DNA from: Saccharopolyspora dendranthemae
GTDB taxonomy: Bacteria > Actinomycetota > Actinomycetes > Mycobacteriales > Pseudonocardiaceae
DNA: 64,000 bases
Assembly (NCBI RefSeq): GCF_007829955.1
Contig: NZ_VIWX01000002.1
Span: 1,054,001-1,118,000, forward strand
Direction of reading: 5' to 3'
Both the position numbers and the translations under genes were made by a program. The notes beneath the pieces were generated by a model, which did not search any database, was not told where the DNA came from, and saw nothing but the letters and a program-made list of their open reading frames with translations. Positions 55,098 through 64,000 of the stretch are shown here, piece by piece; position 1 is the first letter of the stretch, and the number at the start of each line of letters is the position of its first letter.

Positions 55098-55976
55098 CTA
55101 GTGGCCTGCCGCCAGCGCCGCGGGCGAGCCGGCCAGGTAGTCCACCGCCTGCGCCGTCGAACCGTGCTGCGACGGGTGGTAGCCGGGCCGGAAGAACGCC
55201 GGGAGGGAACCGAGCAGCTGACGGTAGCTCGGGGTGAGCCCGAGGCGTCCGGTGCGGATCAGGTCGCGCCAGCGGGGCTTGCGCCTGCCGCGCAGCACCG
55301 GGTCGTGCGCCAGCAGGAAGCGCAGTCCGCGCACCCACAGGATCGTCAGCACCGCGGTCGCGAGCAGCATGGACTGCACGCGCAGCAGGTATCCGCCGTG
55401 GACGTGCTGGTAGACCTCGAAGGCGACCGCGCGGTGCTCGACCTCCTCGGCGCCGTGCCAGCGCAGCAGGTCCAGCATCGTCGCGTCCGCACCGGCCAGG
55501 TCCAGCTCCTCGGCGTCGAGCACCCATTGGCCGAGGAACGCGGTGAAGTGCTCGATGGCGGCGACCAGGGCCAGCCGCTGCACCAGCCAGGACTCGGCGC
55601 GCTTGCCGCGCAGCGGCCGGTCGCCCAGGGTCTTGCGGAACATCCAGCGGACCTGCCCGACGAACGGCCGGGTGTCCAGGCCGTGGGCGTCGAAGTGGTC
55701 GATCACGCCCTGGTGCGATTCGGCGTGCACGGCCTCCTGGCCGACGAATCCGCGCACGTCCTCGGCCAGCCGCTCGTCGGTGATCAGCGGCAGCGCCTGC
55801 TTGAACACCTCCACGAACCAGCGCTCCCCTTCCGGCAGCACCAGGTGCAGGAAGTTGATCCAGTGCGTGGCGAACGGTTCGCCCGGGACCCAGTGCATCG
55901 GCAGCTGGGACCAGTCGAACTCCACGTCTCGCGCGTGCAGCGCGACGCGCTCCGGCTCACCGGGGTCCAGATCCAT
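55098..55976 (-). CDS. Metal-dependent hydrolase (PF10118)
   Basis: 292 residues with His/Glu clusters typical of a di-iron or metal-binding helical protein: QEAVHAESHQ near 129-138, AAIEHFTAFLG near 188-198 and EEVEHRAVAFEVYQHVHGG near 226-244. The latter resembles ferritin-like EXXH motifs. It may be an oxygenase fed by the reductase downstream. Function unknown. ATG 55976. Confidence 0.82.
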   Translation of the reverse strand: MDLDPGEPERVALHARDVEFDWSQLPMHWVPGEPFATHWINFLHLVLPEGERWFVEVFKQALPLITDERLAEDVRGFVGQEAVHAESHQGVIDHFDAHGLDTRPFVGQVRWMFRKTLGDRPLRGKRAESWLVQRLALVAAIEHFTAFLGQWVLDAEELDLAGADATMLDLLRWHGAEEVEHRAVAFEVYQHVHGGYLLRVQSMLLATAVLTILWVRGLRFLLAHDPVLRGRRKPRWRDLIRTGRLGLTPSYRQLLGSLPAFFRPGYHPSQHGSTAQAVDYLAGSPAALAAGH

Positions 55977-55984
55977 GCCACCTC

Positions 55985-57739
55985 CTACTTGGGCATGTGG
56001 TCGACTCGGGCCGCGGCCCGCAGCAGTCGGGGGGTGAGCCGCGAGAGCACCAGTCCGGCGCGGGCTTCCGGGGTCACCGGGGCGATGGCGGGCGCGCGTC
56101 TGGTGGCGCGCAGGATCTCGTCGGCGGCGCGTTGCGGGCTGAAGTCGCGGCGCTGGTAGAGCTCGGTGGCCGCTCGGCGGCGCTTGGCCTGCTCGGCCTC
56201 GTCGGTGCCCGCGAAGCGGCTGCTCGTGGTGATGCCGGTGTTGACCAGGCCCGGGCACACCGCGGTGACCTTGACGCCGTCGGCGGCCAGCTCGACGCGC
56301 AGGCACTCGCTCAACCGCAGCACGGCGGCCTTCGTCGTGCTGTAGGCGGGCAGCACCCGGGAGGGGAGGTAGGCCGCGGCGGAGGCCACGTTGATGATCC
56401 GGCCGCCCTCGCCGCGCTCGGCCATCTGCCGCCCGAACAGCCGGCAGCCGTGGATGACGCCCCAGAGGTTGACGTCGATGACGTCCTCCCACTCGGCGAC
56501 CGTGGTGTCCAGGAACGCCCCTGCCAGGCCGATTCCGGCGTTGTTGATCACCACGTCCGGCGTGCCCAGCTCGGTGCTCACGCGCTGCGCGAAGTCGGCC
56601 ATCGCGGCCTGGTCGGACACGTCGACCTCGTACGTGGTGCCGGCGTCTCCGAGCAGTTCACCGGTCTCCCGCAGGGCTTTCAGATCGACGTCGGCGGCGA
56701 CGACGTGCGCGCCGGCGGCGGCGAAGGCCTGCGCGGTGGCCCGGCCGATGCCGTTTCCCGCGCCCGTGATGACCACGAGCTGGTCGGCGAACTCGCCTCG
56801 TCCGGGCAGCACGCGGGCGCTGCGCAGACCGCGGGACTGCTCGCCGCCCTCGACGTGGTCGACGAACTCGGCGGCGCAGCGGGCGACGAGTTCCGGACGG
56901 CTGCGGGGAAGCCAGTGACCACCGGGGAGTCGCCGCACCCGCAGGTCGGAGGCGAGGTCCTCGATCTCGGCCTGCAGCGGCGTCGACACGAACGGATCGC
57001 CGGTGGGTGCCAGCACCTGCACCGGGACTCCGGTGTGCCGCCTGACCGGCTCGCCGAGCCGTCCGGCGTTGGCGCGGTAGAGCTCCAGGCCGTTGATGCC
57101 GTCGGAGGTGACCGGGCGGGTGGGTTTCCCCGCGGCCTTGGGGTCCATGCGCTCCACGGTCGAGATCAGCTTGGCCATGATCCCGCTGCGCCAGGCCAGT
57201 TCCGGCAGGGCGGGGAGCTGGAAGAACGCGATGTAGGCGGAGAAGGCGAGCTGGGTGGCCAGTTCGCGCAGGTCCCGCGGGTTCGGGCGCAGTTTCGAGC
57301 GCAGCCACTGCCCGTAGTGGTCCAGGCCCGGACCGGAGAGGGAGGTGTAGGAGGCGATGCGCCCTTCGGCGCGCGGTTCGGTCACCGCGTGCCAGGACTG
57401 CACCGATCCCCAGTCGTGCGCCAGCAGGTGCACCGGGCGGTCCGGGCTGACGGCGTCGGCGACGCGGAACAGGTCGTCGGCGAGCTGGTCGACGAGGTAG
57501 CCGTCGGTGGTCTCCGGGCGGTCCGAGCCACCGGCGCCGCGCACGTCGTAGGTGACCACCCGGTAGCGGTCGGACAGCGCGTCGACCACGCCGTCCCAGA
57601 CGGTGTGGTCGTCCGGGTATCCGTGGACGGCGAGCACGGTCGGCGCGTCCTCGGGTCCGCGCACCTGCACGGCCAATCGCAGCCGGTCACCGGTTTCGAG
57701 CCATCCACCGGTACTGCCCTGCCACGATGCGCGAGTCAT
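55985..57739 (-). CDS. EphD-type fusion: alpha/beta hydrolase plus SDR
   Basis: 584 residues: N-terminal epoxide-hydrolase-like alpha/beta hydrolase (about 1-300; HGYPDDHTVW, nucleophile Asp in LLAHDWGSVQSW) and a C-terminal SDR (about 320-584; TGAGNGIG, NNAG, YSTTK). This matches mycobacterial EphD, of 592 residues, a lipid-modifying enzyme. First gene of the operon, with a palindrome upstream of the chosen ATG 57739. A GTG at 57778 would lie on the palindrome. Confidence 0.9.
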   Translation of the reverse strand: MTRASWQGSTGGWLETGDRLRLAVQVRGPEDAPTVLAVHGYPDDHTVWDGVVDALSDRYRVVTYDVRGAGGSDRPETTDGYLVDQLADDLFRVADAVSPDRPVHLLAHDWGSVQSWHAVTEPRAEGRIASYTSLSGPGLDHYGQWLRSKLRPNPRDLRELATQLAFSAYIAFFQLPALPELAWRSGIMAKLISTVERMDPKAAGKPTRPVTSDGINGLELYRANAGRLGEPVRRHTGVPVQVLAPTGDPFVSTPLQAEIEDLASDLRVRRLPGGHWLPRSRPELVARCAAEFVDHVEGGEQSRGLRSARVLPGRGEFADQLVVITGAGNGIGRATAQAFAAAGAHVVAADVDLKALRETGELLGDAGTTYEVDVSDQAAMADFAQRVSTELGTPDVVINNAGIGLAGAFLDTTVAEWEDVIDVNLWGVIHGCRLFGRQMAERGEGGRIINVASAAAYLPSRVLPAYSTTKAAVLRLSECLRVELAADGVKVTAVCPGLVNTGITTSSRFAGTDEAEQAKRRRAATELYQRRDFSPQRAADEILRATRRAPAIAPVTPEARAGLVLSRLTPRLLRAAARVDHMPK

Positions 57740-57756
57740 GCGCGAAAGCCTAACGA

Positions 57757-57779
57757 CGTTGTCAACGGCCGTTGTCACG
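57757..57779. promoter_or_regulatory. Palindrome upstream of the EphD-type operon
   Basis: Central CAACGGCCGTTG (57763-57774) with TTGTCA repeats on each side. Candidate operator for the EphD operon or promoter element. Confidence 0.5.
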
Positions 57780-57935
57780 GTTCACCCGGCCGCACTCCAG
57801 GATCCCCCGAACCAGGCCGCGGAGCCCGGATTTCACCCGTATTTCCGATCCCGATCCGGGTCCGCACCACGCGATTCACCCCGGTGGCCGTGCCGACGAC
57901 GAGCGGGCGACCAGGTGGGTTCCTATGGTTGGGGC

Positions 57936-59219
57936 ATGGCTGATCAACGCCGCGGCGTCCCGGGAACCGATCGGGTGCTGGCCGATCCGGACGTGGCCGC
58001 CGCCGTCGAACGACTGGGCCACGACCTGGTCGTGCGGACCGTCCGGGAGGTGGCCCAGCGCGCCCGCGACGGACTGCTCGCGCCGGAGCAGGTGGTTCCG
58101 GAAACGGTTGCCGCGCTACCCGATTCGGCATCAGGTCTGCGTCCGGTGGTGAACGCGACCGGCGTTCTGCTGCACACCAACCTCGGACGCGCACCGCTGT
58201 CGGCGGCCGCGCGGGAAGCGCTGCAGGTCGCGGCGGGAACGACGGACGTGGAGCTGGACCTCGACACCGGCGACCGCGGACCCCGCGGCGCTTCGGCCGT
58301 CGAGGCCCTGGTGCAGGCCGTTCCCGGAGCCGAAGCCGCGCACGTGGTCAACAACGGCGCCGCCGCGCTGGCGCTGGTGGCCACGGCGCTGGCCGCGGGA
58401 CGGGAAATCGTCCTGGCCCGCGGCGAGATGGTGGAGATCGGCGACGGTTTCCGCGTTCCCGACCTGCTCACCTCCACCGGGGCCCGGCTGCACGAGGTCG
58501 GCGCGACCAACCGCGCCCGGCTCGACGACTACCGGCACGCGCTGGGTCCCGACACCGGGTTCGTGCTCAAGATCCACCCGTCGAACTTCGTGATCAGCGG
58601 GTTCACCGCCGAAGTCCCGGTGTCCCGGCTGCGCGAGCTCGACGTCCCGGTGGTCGCCGACATCGGTTCGGGACTGCTGCGGCCGGACCCGGTGCTGCCC
58701 GGCGAACCCGACGCGGCGAGCACCCTCGCCGACGGCGCGGACCTGGTCATCGCCAGCGGCGACAAGCTCCTCGGTGGCCCCCAGTGCGGGCTGCTGCTGG
58801 GCCGCGAGGAGGTCGTGCGCCGGCTGCGCCGCCATCCGCTGGCGCGGGCGCTGCGGGTGGACAAGCTGACGCTGGCCGCGCTGGAGGCCACCGTGCGCGG
58901 CCCGCGCCCGCCCGTCGCCGAGGCGCTGCACCGGACCGGTCTCGCCGAACGCGCTGCGGCGCTGGCCGATTCGCTCGCGGCGTCCGGGATTCCCGCCGAG
59001 GCGCTCGAATCGGGCGCGACCGTCGGCGGCGGCGGGGCTCCCGGTGCGGTGCTGCCGAGCGCGGCGGTGGCCCTGCCCGGCAGGTTCGCCAAGCAACTGC
59101 GCCTCGGCGATCCTCCGGTCGTCGCGCGCCTGGAACGCGGCAGGTGCCTGCTGGACCTGTTCGCCGTCGAACCGGCCGATGACGAAGTGCTGCGCCGCGC
59201 GGTCCTGGCCGCGCACTAG
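57936..59219 (+). CDS. selA: L-seryl-tRNA(Sec) selenium transferase
   Basis: PLP-dependent enzyme of 427 residues that converts Ser-tRNA(Sec) to Sec-tRNA(Sec) using selenophosphate. N-terminal region, then LLHTNLGRAPLS near 75-86, and the PLP lysine in SGDKLLGGPQCGL near 271-283. It supplies the selenocysteine for FdhA. The ATG at 57936 has a GGGGC-type upstream sequence. Divergent from the EphD operon. Confidence 0.95.
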   Translation: MADQRRGVPGTDRVLADPDVAAAVERLGHDLVVRTVREVAQRARDGLLAPEQVVPETVAALPDSASGLRPVVNATGVLLHTNLGRAPLSAAAREALQVAAGTTDVELDLDTGDRGPRGASAVEALVQAVPGAEAAHVVNNGAAALALVATALAAGREIVLARGEMVEIGDGFRVPDLLTSTGARLHEVGATNRARLDDYRHALGPDTGFVLKIHPSNFVISGFTAEVPVSRLRELDVPVVADIGSGLLRPDPVLPGEPDAASTLADGADLVIASGDKLLGGPQCGLLLGREEVVRRLRRHPLARALRVDKLTLAALEATVRGPRPPVAEALHRTGLAERAAALADSLAASGIPAEALESGATVGGGGAPGAVLPSAAVALPGRFAKQLRLGDPPVVARLERGRCLLDLFAVEPADDEVLRRAVLAAH

Positions 59220-59442
59220 GAGCTGTTGAGGAATGCGGCGGAGCCGCTGTGTCAGGTGTGGGACTCAGCCCGCACCGCCGCGGGTTCTGATCGCCTTCGT
59301 GGCGAGTACGCCGGGACGCCGATGTCCACCCCTGGGTAAGCGGAAGACATCAGGAGCGGCGCACGGAGTCCATGAAGGCGATCAGGTTCCGCTACCCGCA
59401 CCGCCACGCAAAGCACTCCATCAAGAGCCTCGAGGAGGTCTC

Positions 59443-61182
59443 ATGCGCGTGGTTGCCACGGCTGGCCACGTCGACCACGGCAAGTCCACGCTGATCCGGC
59501 GGTTGACCGGGATGGAACCCGACCGCTGGGCTGAGGAACAACGCCGTCAGCTGACCATCGACCTCGGCTTCGCCTGGACCGAGCTCGCCGACGGATGCGG
59601 TGTCGCCTTCGTCGACGTGCCGGGCCACGAGCGGTTCGTGCCCAACATGCTCGCCGGCGTCGGCCCGGTGCCCGCGGTGCTGTTCGTGGTCGCCGCCGAC
59701 GAGGGCTGGATGCCGCAGTCCGAGGAGCACCTCGACGCGCTCGACGCGCTGGGCGTCTCCGAAGGACTGCTGGTCATCACCCGCAGCGACCTCGCCGACC
59801 CCGGGCCGGCGCAGGAGCAGGCACGTCAGCGGCTGCGCGGCACGAGCCTGGCCGGCATCCCGCCGGTGCGGGTCAGCGGACGCACCGGTGCCGGGATGGA
59901 CGAGCTCACCGAGGCGCTGGACGCGATGCTCCACCGCCTCCCTCCCCCGGATCCCGACGCCGACGTCCGGCTGTGGATCGACCGCGCCTTCGCCATCAGG
60001 GGCGCGGGAACGGTCGTGACCGGAACGCTGCAGGGCGGCACGCTGCGCGTCGGCGACCACCTGCGCATCACCCCGACCGGGCTCGACGCTCCGATCCGCG
60101 CGCTGCACGCGCTGGGCACCGCCGAAGGGTCGATCACCGCTCCCGCTCGGGTGGCGGCCAACCTGCGCGGCGTCGATCTCGACCAGGTCCGGCGCGGCCA
60201 CGCACTGATCACGCCGGAGCGGTGGCTGACCACCGACGTGCTCGACGTGCGCGTCCACCCGGCCGGCGATCTGCCGCGCGAACTCGTCCTGCACATCGGC
60301 TCGGCCGCTGCGCACGCCAGGGCGCGCCCGCTGGGCGCCGACACCGCCCGGCTGACGCTCGCGCAGGAGCTGCCGCTGCGGATCGGGGATCGCGCGCTGC
60401 TGCGCGACCCCGGAGGACACCTGGTGCGGGGCGGGGTCACCGTCCTCGACGTGCGCCCTCCGCCGTTGGACCGCCGAGGTGCGGCACGGCTGCGCGCCGA
60501 GGTCCTCTCCGAGCTGACCGGGACCCCGGACTGGACCGACGAACTGCGCCGACGCGGCATCGTGCGGGCCGCGGAGCTGACCGCCATGGGAGCCGCACCG
60601 CCGGCCGGCGGCCGGTGGCTGATGTCGGAGCAGCGCCGGTCCGAGCTCGCCGCGCGGCTGCGCGTGGTCTGCGCCGAGCACCGCAGCGCTCACCCCCTGG
60701 AGGACGGGATGCCCTCGGGGGCGGCCATCCGGGCGCTGGATCTCCCCGACCCCGCGCTGCTCGCCGACGTCGCCGACGAAGCGGGCATCCCGCTCGGCGG
60801 TGGCCGGCTCGGAGACGGGGGCAGCGCCCTGCCCCAGCACGTCGCCCGCGCGGTGGAGGTGGTGCGCAGCGGATTGCGGGAACACCCGTTCCGCGCGCCG
60901 ACCGCCGCTGAGCTGGCCGAGCTCGGCATCGGCGACCGGGAGCTCGCCGCCGCCGAACGAACCGGTGCGCTGCTGCGCCTGGGCCCGTCGCTGGTGCTGC
61001 TGCCCGATGCCGAGCGCGCCGCGCTGCCGCACCTGGAGGAGCTCGACGAACCGTTCACGCTCAGCGAGGCCAAACGCGCGCTGGACACCTCGCGTCGCGT
61101 CGCGGTTCCCTTGTTGGAGCTGCTCGCGCGCCGCGGCCGCACCCGCAGGTTGCCGGACGGGACCCACCGCCTGGTGCGGTGA
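59443..61182 (+). CDS. selB: Selenocysteine-specific elongation factor
   Basis: Elongation factor of 579 residues that delivers Sec-tRNA and binds the SECIS. GTPase motifs: GHVDHGKS (residues 8-15), DVPGHE (61-66) and TRSDL (G4, variant of TKxD). The C-terminal winged-helix region after about residue 360 contacts the SECIS. Starts with GAGGAGG before ATG 59443. The 223-bp gap after selA holds no tRNA that I could find. Confidence 0.95.
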   Translation: MRVVATAGHVDHGKSTLIRRLTGMEPDRWAEEQRRQLTIDLGFAWTELADGCGVAFVDVPGHERFVPNMLAGVGPVPAVLFVVAADEGWMPQSEEHLDALDALGVSEGLLVITRSDLADPGPAQEQARQRLRGTSLAGIPPVRVSGRTGAGMDELTEALDAMLHRLPPPDPDADVRLWIDRAFAIRGAGTVVTGTLQGGTLRVGDHLRITPTGLDAPIRALHALGTAEGSITAPARVAANLRGVDLDQVRRGHALITPERWLTTDVLDVRVHPAGDLPRELVLHIGSAAAHARARPLGADTARLTLAQELPLRIGDRALLRDPGGHLVRGGVTVLDVRPPPLDRRGAARLRAEVLSELTGTPDWTDELRRRGIVRAAELTAMGAAPPAGGRWLMSEQRRSELAARLRVVCAEHRSAHPLEDGMPSGAAIRALDLPDPALLADVADEAGIPLGGGRLGDGGSALPQHVARAVEVVRSGLREHPFRAPTAAELAELGIGDRELAAAERTGALLRLGPSLVLLPDAERAALPHLEELDEPFTLSEAKRALDTSRRVAVPLLELLARRGRTRRLPDGTHRLVR

Positions 61183-61257
61183 AGCCATGCGATCAAGTGC
61201 CCCCCGGCTCATCGTGGGAGGTGCCGACGCCGGTGCCGGGCGATGGGAGGCGACATC

Positions 61258-62196
61258 ATGCCGCGCAAGATCTGGACGGGGTCGATCAACTTCGGCCTGG
61301 TGACCATTCCGGTCGGTCTCTACGCCGCGACCGAGGACCACACGATCTCCTTCCACCAGTACCAGCGCGGGACCACCGACCGGATCCGCTACAAGCGGGT
61401 CAACGAGTCCACCGGGGACGAGGTGGGCTTCAACGACATCGTCAAGGGCCGCGAGTACGGCGACGGGATCATCACGGTCGAGCAGTCCGAGCTCGAGGAG
61501 ATCGCGCCGGGCCGCTCCCGCACCATCGACATCAGCACCTTCGTGGACCTCACCGAGATCGATCCGGTGCACTTCCAGAAGACCTACTGGCTCGCGCCCA
61601 ACTCAAAGGAGCACTTCCGGCCGTACAACCTGCTGCGCCGCGCGATGGAGAAGACCGGCCAGGCGGGCATCGCCACGTTCGTGCTGCGCGGCAAGCAGTA
61701 CCTCACGGCCGTGCGGGCCGACACCGACGTGCTGGCGCTCAACACGCTGTACTTCGCCGACGAGATCCGCGATCCGGCCGACCTGGTCGGCGACCAGCCC
61801 GAGCAGTCCAAGCCCTCGGACAAGGAACTCCAGATGGCCACCACGATCATCGAGTCGATGAGCGGCGAGTGGGAGCCCGAGGAGTACTCCGACACCTACA
61901 CCGAGCAGGTCGAGGAGCTGCTGGCCGAGAAGGCGCGCGGCGGCGAGGTGCAGGCGGCCGAGGCGCCGCCGCAGCCCACCGACGTCATCGACCTCACCGA
62001 GGCGCTGCGCCGCAGCGTCGACGAGGCGCGCAAGGGCCGTTCTCCCGCACCGGCCGAGGACCTCTCGTCGCTGACCAAGTCCGAGCTCGAGGACCGCGCC
62101 AAGCAGCTGGGTGTCAAGGGCCGGTCGAAGATGAAGCGAGCCGACCTGGAGCAGGCCGTGGCCGAGGCAGGCCAGGGGGCCCGCAAGGCGTCCTGA
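61258..62196 (+). CDS. ku: Bacterial Ku
   Basis: Protein of 312 residues that binds DNA ends in non-homologous end joining with LigD. Ku domain residues 1-about 200 (starting with RKIWTGSINFGLVTIPVGLY). The C-terminal part has a SAP-like motif LTKSELEDRAKQLGVKGRSK near 278-297, and a basic end. ATG 61258 has GGGAGG upstream. It may be in the selB transcript (75 bp gap), but functional linkage is not implied. Confidence 0.94.
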   Translation: MPRKIWTGSINFGLVTIPVGLYAATEDHTISFHQYQRGTTDRIRYKRVNESTGDEVGFNDIVKGREYGDGIITVEQSELEEIAPGRSRTIDISTFVDLTEIDPVHFQKTYWLAPNSKEHFRPYNLLRRAMEKTGQAGIATFVLRGKQYLTAVRADTDVLALNTLYFADEIRDPADLVGDQPEQSKPSDKELQMATTIIESMSGEWEPEEYSDTYTEQVEELLAEKARGGEVQAAEAPPQPTDVIDLTEALRRSVDEARKGRSPAPAEDLSSLTKSELEDRAKQLGVKGRSKMKRADLEQAVAEAGQGARKAS

Positions 62197-62301
62197 CCGC
62201 TCACCACACCCGTGGTGCGTCCCGCAGATCGCCTGTTCGGAAGCGGTGCGGAAATAGTTCGGCGATCTCGCGTCATGGGTGCGTGCCGGGCCGGTCCCGT
62301 T

Positions 62302-62334
62302 CCCGTGGGCAGCCCTTGGTGCGCGGCCCACGGG
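62302..62334. terminator. Hairpin after Ku
   Basis: CCCGTGGGC / GCCCACGGG with a 15-base loop, about 105 bp after the Ku stop. Possible terminator. No T-tract. Confidence 0.4.
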
Positions 62335-62487
62335 CGCGCGGGACGCAGAGGGGATTCCGCGTGTGAAATCCGCCGGGCGCGGGCGCTGCAGAGGCGGCTC
62401 GTGCCCGGCGGTCCCCGCACGTGACCCCGTTCACCTCACCCCGCCACCGACGCCACCGGCGCGGGCGCGATGTGCTGAGATCTGGCC

Positions 62488-63468
62488 ATGGACGCGGGTG
62501 CCTGGTTGGCGGTGGGAGCACGCCGTGAACTCGACTCCGCCGGTGTTCCCGCCGCTCTGCGCGAGGCTTACCTGCGCTGCCGGGCCCTCAACGCCGAGCA
62601 CGGCCGCACCTACTTCCTCGCGACCCGCCTGCTGCCGCCGTCGCGGCGTCCTCCCGTCCACGCGCTCTACGGCTTCGCCCGCTGGGTCGACGACATCGTC
62701 GACGAGGTCGGCGAGGGCACCACCGCCCAGCGCGCCGACCGCCTCGACGAGCTCGACCGGCGGCTGCGGGAGGCGCTCGAGACCGGCACCAGCGAGCACC
62801 CGGTGCTGGCGGCGCTGGTCGACACCGTCGAACAGCACCGGGTGGACCCGGTGCTGTTCGAGGACTTCCTGTCCTCGATGCGGATGGACCTCACCGTGGC
62901 CGAATACCCGAGCAGGACCGAACTGGAGCGGTACGTGCACGGCTCGGCCGCGGTCATCGGGATGCAGCTGCTGCCCGTGCTCGGCACGGTCGGCCCCGCC
63001 GCCGAGGCCCGCTCCGCGGCCGCCGCGCTGGGCGTGGCGTTCCAGCTGACGAACTTCCTGCGCGACGTCGGTGAGGACCTCGACCGGGGACGCGTGTACC
63101 TGCCCGCCGACGAGCTGGCCGTCTTCGGCGTCGACCGGGAACGGCTGCTGTGGTGCCGCCGTCGCGGGCGTGCCGACGGACCGGTCCGGCGCGCGCTGGC
63201 CGACCAGGTCGCGCGGACCCGCGCGCACTACCGCGCCGCCGAGCCGGGCATCCAGATGCTGGCGCCCGAATCGCGCCCGTGCGTGCGCACGGCGTCGGTG
63301 CTCTACGGCGAGATCCTCGACCACGTCGTCGCTTCGGGATACGACGTGTTCAGCAGGCGGATCGCGGTACCGGTCTCGCGCCGGCTGGCCGTGGCCGCCG
63401 GAGCGGCCGGTGTGGTGCTCGTCTCGCGCGCGGTGCGCGGAGGCTTGGGTTCCCGGTCTCGCGGGTAG
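62488..63468 (+). CDS. Squalene/phytoene synthase family protein
   Basis: Trans-isoprenyl transferase of 326 residues, head-to-head condensing. Asp-rich motifs DDIVDE (residues 68-73) and [18 protein letters not shown] (about 190-207), which bind Mg and diphosphate. Could be phytoene synthase (CrtB) or a hopanoid-type synthase. No desaturase or other carotenoid gene is seen in the rest of the window. ATG 62488. Confidence 0.87.
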   Translation: MDAGAWLAVGARRELDSAGVPAALREAYLRCRALNAEHGRTYFLATRLLPPSRRPPVHALYGFARWVDDIVDEVGEGTTAQRADRLDELDRRLREALETGTSEHPVLAALVDTVEQHRVDPVLFEDFLSSMRMDLTVAEYPSRTELERYVHGSAAVIGMQLLPVLGTVGPAAEARSAAAALGVAFQLTNFLRDVGEDLDRGRVYLPADELAVFGVDRERLLWCRRRGRADGPVRRALADQVARTRAHYRAAEPGIQMLAPESRPCVRTASVLYGEILDHVVASGYDVFSRRIAVPVSRRLAVAAGAAGVVLVSRAVRGGLGSRSRG

Positions 63469-63538
63469 TACCAGGGCAGCACGGCTGGTGGCGCCGGGTT
63501 GCACGACGCCTGCCTGTTCGACACCGGGGAGCCTGACC

Positions 63539-63871
63539 ATGAACGCACGACCCACGAGTTGGCACGACGTCAACGCGACCGCCGACATGATCACCGTCGC
63601 CGGTCAGCGCCTGCACGAGGGCACCCGCGCGATCGCGGGCAGCCCGGTGGAGGCGGCCAGGGCCCGTGACGCGCTGCTGGACCTCAGCGCGGCGAGCGCG
63701 AGGCTGGCTCGGCAGCTCGACCTGCTGGCCGCCGACAGCGGCGGCGGCGGTTCCGAACCGCCCGCGGTGCACGTGGCCCTCGACCAGGCGGCGGCCGCCG
63801 CCGAGGACCTGGGCAACTGCACGCGGGTCGCGGCCAGGGCGATCGAGGACGAGCTGGGCGGCGAGCAGTGA
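63539..63871 (+). CDS. Small protein of unknown function
   Basis: 110 residues, Ala-rich and helical, with a Gly/Ser linker (DSGGGGSEPP) in the middle. It resembles hypothetical helical proteins or ESX-like or DNA-binding small proteins, but no domain could be assigned. ATG 63539 was chosen; it has GGGGAG-like sequence upstream. It follows the synthase gene after 70 bp. Confidence 0.5.
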   Translation: MNARPTSWHDVNATADMITVAGQRLHEGTRAIAGSPVEAARARDALLDLSAASARLARQLDLLAADSGGGGSEPPAVHVALDQAAAAAEDLGNCTRVAARAIEDELGGEQ

Positions 63872-63892
63872 CCCGCCGCCCGCGCTTCCCCG

Positions 63893-64000
63893 TCAGGGTG
63901 CCTGGACGATCCCGGCGCCGACGTCGGTGCCCGGCTGCGGCAACCGCCGTGCCGACTGAGTGAGCCGTGTCCACAGCGCCCGCGAGCGATCCGGCGATTG
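63893..64000 (-). CDS. Partial CDS, C-terminal end (possible S8 peptidase)
   Basis: Last 35 codons and stop of a gene that runs off the window. The end, TDVGAGIVQAP, would fit the C-terminal end of a subtilisin-like (S8) peptidase, but too little is visible to be sure. Confidence 0.35.
   Translation of the reverse strand, partial: QSPDRSRALWTRLTQSARRLPQPGTDVGAGIVQAP

Noticed and set aside
59220..59442. tRNA-Sec gene between selA and selB
   Set aside because: None of the TCA triplets on either strand sits in a loop with U33 and a purine at 37 between matching stems.

Overview
This 64 kb window is high-GC DNA from an actinobacterium. The likeliest home is a Pseudonocardiales genome of the Saccharopolyspora type; that is an inference from gene content and synteny, not a match I could run. 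Pointers are frequent GTG/TTG starts with strong GGAGG ribosome sites, a secreted Rpf-LysM protein, the MurT/GatD pair, an EphD-type hydrolase/SDR fusion, a phosphatase-uppP-lipoprotein-DUF5703 block known from mycobacteria, and an Rpf gene with a structured leader. No rRNA, tRNA, CRISPR array, insertion sequence or prophage was seen.

0-16.7 kb is an accessory, regulator-rich stretch: a truncated PIG-L deacetylase, a membrane protein, several short-chain dehydrogenases, aldo/keto reductase, VOC protein, DMT exporter, and TetR, LysR and AraC regulators, mostly as divergent regulator/target pairs with clear palindromic operators. It also has a lone tyrosine recombinase next to an ATPase, and an alpha/beta-hydrolase gene broken by a frameshift and a lost start codon. 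16.7-19.5 kb holds a small multidrug-resistance-type guanidinium exporter under a guanidine-III riboswitch, then argG and a mismatch-uracil glycosylase. 19.6-26.4 kb has a disordered Pro-rich protein, an ABC ATPase, an MtnA/eIF2B-like protein, a MarR/quinone-oxidoreductase pair, a methionine aminopeptidase homologue that has lost nearly all its metal ligands, and a formaldehyde dehydrogenase with a small monooxygenase.

26.8-32.6 kb is the conserved phosphatase-uppP-aldo/keto reductase-lipoprotein-DUF5703-D-aminoacylase block, with an unusual C-rich plus strand. It is followed by a small acidic peptide gene and an F420-type LLM oxidoreductase (32.8-34.1 kb). 34.2-37.9 kb is a tight TetR-ABC ATPase-ABC permease-macrolide-type glycosyltransferase operon that looks like an antibiotic resistance cassette. 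38-46.5 kb contains a TetR/acyl-CoA dehydrogenase pair and cell-envelope genes: MurJ, MurT-GatD with a small membrane protein upstream, and Rpf.

46.8-61.2 kb carries a selenium-dependent formate dehydrogenase system. A three-gene operon encodes FdhA (in-frame UGA with a textbook bacterial SECIS hairpin), an iron-sulfur subunit and an NrfD-type membrane subunit. The selenocysteine machinery genes selA and selB lie 6 kb away, separated by an EphD-type lipid-modification operon. The tRNA gene selC and selD were not found here. The window ends with Ku (DNA end joining), a squalene/phytoene synthase, a small unknown protein and the C-terminus of a further gene. There is no single obviously new system. 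The observations most worth follow-up are the guanidine-III riboswitch, the selenoprotein operon, the dead MetAP, the resistance-type cassette and the small acidic peptide.
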